This document shows, one piece after another, positions 5,536 to 8,401 of a stretch of 8,401 nt of DNA (the stretch's first letter is position 1; the number at the start of each line of letters is the position of its first letter). The DNA is from DATKLX01 sp035542155 (lineage in GTDB: Bacteria > Chloroflexota > Anaerolineae > Anaerolineales > Anaerolineaceae). The stretch lies in contig DATKLX010000078.1 in NCBI GenBank assembly GCA_035542155.1, positions 1 through 8,401 of the forward strand, in the 5' to 3' direction. A program made the translations under genes and the position numbers. Under the pieces are notes generated by a model. It had not been told where the DNA came from. It saw only the letters and a list, made by a program, of their open reading frames with translations, and searched no databases.

Positions 5536-6862
5536 TCAATTTTTCATCATACCCCTGCAATTTCAGCTCGGCATCGATGATTTTGAGCGTATCAACAATC
5601 ACGCCGACCACAATCAACAGCCCTGCCGAAGAGACCAGGAAACCTCCATTGCGGGAGCCTGTGGGAAGGATAAGGCTCAGCAAGTAGGGCATCGTTGCCA
5701 CGAGCCCCAGGAACAGAGCCCAGGGCAGCGTAATGCGCCGTTGAACCCTGGTCAGATATTTTTGAGTCGGGTTGCCGCGCAACACTCCCGGGATCTGCGC
5801 ACCCTGTCTCTTCAGGTTCTCACCGTAGTTCTGTTGGGTGAACATGACGTCGGTGTAGAAGAATGTGAAGATCACCACAAAGAGGAAGTAGGTCACTATG
5901 TACCATCCAGAGGTGGTATTGAAAGCGTTATAGGTCCACGTGGCAAAGTTTTTTACCCAGGCAGTCGACGAATTGAGAAAATAACTGGCCACGAGCGCCG
6001 GAAAAGTCATGAGGGACTGGGCAAAAATCAAGGGGATCATGCCAGCCATATTCACCTTCAAAGGAAGGTATGAACGCACCGGCATCGACATCTTATTTCC
6101 GACCCGCCGTCCGGGGAATAAAACCGGGATGTTTCGCTGGCCTTGCTGGACATATCCGATGGCAAAAACCGATATCGCCAGGATGACGAGGTCTACGAGA
6201 ACCAACCAGCGATGACTCTCGTCGGCTAACAATGCACCCACGCGGGCCGGTATCCGAGCCACAATCCCAGAAAAAATGATCAGCGACAGGCCCTGGTTGC
6301 GGATCCCATATTCCGAGATCAACTGGCCCAACCAGATGGCAAACATGGTTCCCGCGACCATCGAGATCAGGGTCGTGATGGTCGGTAACAGGTCATCGCC
6401 GGTAAACCCGTAATGAAGCAGGATCGACTGGCCTCCAGCCATGGTATTGAAGATGTTGATCTGGCCTATGGCCGATAGCATCGCGATGGGGACGGTCAGG
6501 ATCATCGTCCATTTTTCCATCCAGGCCTGCCCTTCCCGCGGGTTGTCTTTCATTTTTTGCTCCAGAGACGGGATGATCGGGACCAACAACTGGAGGATGA
6601 TTTGTGCGGTAATGTACGGGTAAACACCCATCGCCAGAATTGAAAAGTTGGATACAGTGCCGCCAGACAGCATGTCAAGCAAATTAAATAAGTTGCCGTT
6701 CGCCCCACCGTTGGTATTTATCAATCTCAACACTTCGGTATTGATCCCAGGGACAGGGATGTTTGCTGCAGCCCGGTAGATGGTCAACAGCAGCAAGGTA
6801 TACAACAACCTTCTACGGAGGTCTTCCGATCTCCATAAGTAACGCCAGACTGGCTGCTTCAA
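5528..6862 (-). CDS. secY: Protein translocase subunit SecY
   Basis: This 444-residue protein has the length and layout of SecY (E. coli 443), the ten-helix pore of the Sec translocon through which preproteins pass and membrane proteins leave sideways. The N-terminal cytoplasmic segment precedes helix 1 and NIPVPGI (34-40). The SecY signature is matched in full by the segment with GVYPYITAQIILQLL. The cytoplasmic loop NLKRQGAQIPGVLRGNPT corresponds to the SecA/ribosome-contact loop with its conserved arginine. The start is TTG at 6862, supported by AAGGAG 8 nt upstream and by the absence of another in-frame start before about residue 63. The gene stands alone: convergent with the aminotransferase operon and preceded by non-coding sequence, with no ribosomal protein gene or adk beside it. 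It may therefore be an extra copy or a relocated housekeeping gene. Confidence 0.96.
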   Translation of the reverse strand: MKQPVWRYLWRSEDLRRRLLYTLLLLTIYRAAANIPVPGINTEVLRLINTNGGANGNLFNLLDMLSGGTVSNFSILAMGVYPYITAQIILQLLVPIIPSLEQKMKDNPREGQAWMEKWTMILTVPIAMLSAIGQINIFNTMAGGQSILLHYGFTGDDLLPTITTLISMVAGTMFAIWLGQLISEYGIRNQGLSLIIFSGIVARIPARVGALLADESHRWLVLVDLVILAISVFAIGYVQQGQRNIPVLFPGRRVGNKMSMPVRSYLPLKVNMAGMIPLIFAQSLMTFPALVASYFLNSSTAWVKNFATWTYNAFNTTSGWYIVTYFLFVVIFTFFYTDVMFTQQNYGENLKRQGAQIPGVLRGNPTQKYLTRVQRRITLPWALFLGLVATMPYLLSLILPTGSRNGGFLVSSAGLLIVVGVIVDTLKIIDAELKLQGYDEKLIS

Positions 6863-7248
6863 GATGGATTCTCCTTAAAAAAATAATGATTACTCGTAGC
6901 GACTCAAAGGGATTCAACGCCTCTCAGATACACCATTTTCTCTAGGATACATAAATTTCCCTCTGCCTTCATGCATCCAAAGTAGTAGAAAAGTTGTATA
7001 TTCCCCGGCGATACCGCTCAAGAGTGGCCAACCGGCCTCGCAACAGAGGGGATCGAAGAGGGGGCCGATCAGACTTCTGGAGCGGGAAAGCTAAAAATAA
7101 TACTTATTTAATACTTTTGGTCGATGGCAGTGGGATGAAAGAAGAATATCCTGAGCATAATGTTATCTGAAGTTCGTTTCTCTCAATGCATTAAAAACAG
7201 TGGGGGAAGAAACTGCATCAGCCGATCAAGAATTAAAGGAGACATAAA
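6863..7248. other. Intergenic region between secY and the LuxR-type regulator, no gene recognised
   Basis: This stretch separates the leftward secY from the rightward regulator gene and so should hold both promoters. The minus strand carries the secY ribosome-binding site (about 6871-6876) and one weak promoter candidate (TTGAGC at 7021-7016, a 15-nt spacer, then TATACA). An AT-rich block lies at about 7090-7118. I see no long open frame, tRNA, clear terminator or tandem repeat. Short pairings such as CGGCC with GGCCG around 7031-7068 are too weak to call an RNA. Confidence 0.5.
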
Positions 7249-7269
7249 ATGTATGGCAATATTGATTAA
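7249..7269 (+). CDS. Six-codon upstream reading frame (possible leader peptide) before the regulator gene
   Basis: AAAGGAGA (7235-7242), the best ribosome-binding site in the region, stands about 6 nt before an ATG at 7249 that opens only MYGNID and then TAA. That stop overlaps another ATG as TAATG (7267-7271), which opens the long regulator frame 13 codons before its likely start at 7308. A second candidate from ATG 7253 runs 27 codons (to 7336) and overlaps the regulator start. Either could couple or tune translation of the regulator. Expression is not shown and the peptide has no recognisable function. Confidence 0.35.
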   Translation: MYGNID

Positions 7270-7307
7270 TGGAAGCGGTTCGCACATCACGCTGCAGGTG
7301 GGTTCAG

Positions 7308-7964
7308 ATGAGCACAACGATCGTACTGGTCGATGACCACTCTGAGCAGCGCGAGGGATTGACTTTATTACTGGAATCCAAACCGAATTACCAGGTGCTC
7401 CCGCTAAATGGTGATGCCAGGTCGATAGCTTCGAATCTGAGACATTTGCGTCAGGGCGTACTGGTCATGGACCTGATCGCGCCGGACCCGTCCATACTAA
7501 AATCCGTCTTCAAAATCCACGATCGAGTGCCGGAAATAAGGGTCTTGTATTTCGCCATGGTTAGAAATTTTGCTTGTGTGATGGAGGCCGGCACAACCGA
7601 ATCAATAGCCTACACTCTCGAAGCACCTACTACCAAAGAGCTGGTGCACGCCATTAGTGAAGTCATCGAAGGGCGACAGCAATTCAGATCGAACTTCTAC
7701 GCAAAAGTAGGTAAAGTCGAACGCGGCTTTAAGGCGAATCTAAGTGAGGTGGATTCCTATAATACCCTCACCACACGCGAGCGAGAAGTGCTTCACCTGG
7801 TTGGGCAAGGTCTATCCAGCGCAGAAATCGCTAACTTGCTGGTGATCAGCCCGCGTACCGTGGATATGCACCGCTGGCATATCATGCGGAAATTGAAGCT
7901 AAGGGGGCAGGCTGCCCTGGCGCGTTATGCCATCGGGCACGGCCTGGTCCCTCAAGAGAATTAG
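7308..7964 (+). CDS. LuxR/NarL-type response regulator with degenerate receiver domain
   Basis: From ATG 7308 the product is 218 residues: an N-terminal receiver domain (about 4-122) and a C-terminal LuxR-type helix-turn-helix (about 152-213) with LTTREREVLHLVGQG and the recognition segment SPRTVDMHRWHIMRKL. The start is set at 7308 because IVLVDDH immediately follows it, as in NarL-type proteins, and AGGTGG lies about 7 nt upstream. The frame also opens at 7269, giving 13 additional unlikely residues. The acidic pair Asp9-Asp10 and the phosphorylation-site Asp55 (VLVMDL) are kept. The conserved switch Thr/Ser is Ala83 (VLYFAM) and the conserved Lys is Glu105 (YTLE where YLLK is usual). It probably acts as a DNA-binding transcription factor whose control may not rest on normal phosphorylation. 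Its targets are unknown; the partial membrane signalling gene downstream is a possible partner. Confidence 0.88.
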   Translation: MSTTIVLVDDHSEQREGLTLLLESKPNYQVLPLNGDARSIASNLRHLRQGVLVMDLIAPDPSILKSVFKIHDRVPEIRVLYFAMVRNFACVMEAGTTESIAYTLEAPTTKELVHAISEVIEGRQQFRSNFYAKVGKVERGFKANLSEVDSYNTLTTREREVLHLVGQGLSSAEIANLLVISPRTVDMHRWHIMRKLKLRGQAALARYAIGHGLVPQEN

Positions 7965-8058
7965 ATTTCGAAAGATCCGGGGATTGAAGGGGGTCAGAAA
8001 ATACAGTACTTTATCGTATAGACGGACAAGGCCTTATCAACCATAATCATCCCCGGTT

Positions 8059-8086
8059 TTGCCAGTTGAGAAACGATATTTATAAA
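8059..8086 (+). promoter_or_regulatory. Putative promoter of the membrane signalling gene
   Basis: TTGCCA (8059-8064) and TATAAA (8081-8086), each one base from consensus, are separated by 16 nt. A start near 8093 would give a leader of about 70 nt before the ATG at 8165, allowing expression independent of the regulator gene. It is sequence prediction only. Confidence 0.4.
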
Positions 8087-8164
8087 CGGTCAGCCTGAGA
8101 CAATAGGTCATCTCACTGGTTTTGGCTTGCAATCATTCTCGGTCGAAGCTGGTCCATCAAAACG

Positions 8165-8401
8165 ATGCGATACTTCCGGGGAAATTTGCGGTTTCTTTTA
8201 TTTCTATTGATTGTCCTGGCGATGCTGCCGGAGATCGCTCTCACAGCCTATCTGGTCATCACACTGCAGCTTCGTGAAATTGTTATGGCGCTGGTCATTG
8301 TAATTTTCACGGTCGTCATCGCCTGGCTGTGTGGGAACTTCCTGATCGTACGAAAAATCAAAGCATTGACTCAAGTATCTGAACGCCTATCTTCCGGGGA
8401 T
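8165..8401 (+). CDS. N-terminus of a membrane signalling protein with HAMP-like region (truncated by window)
   Basis: Exactly 79 codons are visible from ATG 8165 to the window edge. A short basic N-terminus (MRYFRGNLR) leads to two hydrophobic segments at about 10-33 and 39-61, separated by only a few residues (LQLRE). The sequence then continues as NFLIVRKIKALTQVSERLSSGD, which resembles the juxtamembrane start of a HAMP domain (a first amphipathic helix ending in the usual GD). HAMP domains link membrane helices to histidine kinase, cyclase or GGDEF output domains, so a sensor protein is likely, but the output domain lies outside. With almost no extracytoplasmic loop, sensing would be in the membrane or by cytoplasmic domains. 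The ribosome-binding site is weak; the upstream in-frame stop is TGA at 8096-8098 and no better start lies between. It sits 200 nt after the LuxR-type regulator gene. Confidence 0.6.
   Translation, partial: MRYFRGNLRFLLFLLIVLAMLPEIALTAYLVITLQLREIVMALVIVIFTVVIAWLCGNFLIVRKIKALTQVSERLSSGD

Noticed and set aside
7269..7307. Start of the response regulator at ATG 7269
   Set aside because: It would add 13 residues before IVLVDDH, where receivers normally begin almost directly, and ATG 7308 has its own AGGTGG site. It is kept only as a possible coupled alternative.
7977..8056. Inverted pair CCGGGGAT (7977-7984) and ATCCCCGG (8049-8056) followed by TTTT, as a terminator after the regulator gene
   Set aside because: The 64-nt gap between the arms makes a functional intrinsic terminator unlikely, and an 8-nt inverted match can occur by chance.

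Overview
The window reads like a moderately GC-rich bacterial chromosome. The style of the secreted proteins (a lipobox followed by a long Pro/Thr/Ala-rich linker on a sugar-binding lipoprotein) and the mix of a ribose-type ABC importer, a DegT aminotransferase and a LuxR-type regulator suggest a Chloroflexota (Anaerolineae-like) genome. This assignment is by overall resemblance only; there is no rRNA or marker alignment behind it. No tRNA, rRNA, CRISPR array, transposase or integrase is visible.

Positions 1-5403 form one sugar-handling locus built around a divergent control region (2763-2994). Leftward run a CUT2 (RbsC-type) permease (2762-1761) and then a lipoprotein substrate-binding protein (1654 to beyond position 1). 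Its visible part is a head-to-tail duplication of the binding domain with an exact 867-nt period. Rightward run a transaldolase-family enzyme (2995-4083) and a PLP-dependent DegT-family sugar aminotransferase (4198-5403). Each promoter has a TTGACA -35 box and carries a near-identical 20-bp LacI/GalR-like palindrome exactly 2 nt downstream of its -10 box, so uptake and metabolism are probably repressed together by one regulator encoded elsewhere. The likely scheme is import of a sugar or sugar-like compound followed by carbon-carbon cleavage or transfer and transamination; the substrate cannot be named from sequence.

Positions 4084-4197 hold a nested inverted-repeat element between the two enzyme genes. 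Just after the aminotransferase, 5413-5535 appears to be the leftover 3' end of a short-chain dehydrogenase gene, its body deleted, running into the end of the next gene.

From about 5530 onward the composition looks less GC-rich and the content changes. There is a complete secY with a TTG start on the minus strand (6862-5528), standing alone instead of in a ribosomal-protein operon. Next comes a roughly 390-bp region without a recognisable gene, then a LuxR-type regulator with a degenerate receiver domain (7308-7964) preceded by a tiny upstream reading frame with a strong ribosome-binding site. The window ends in the first 79 codons of a two-helix membrane protein that seems to enter a HAMP domain (8165-8401), probably a signalling protein.
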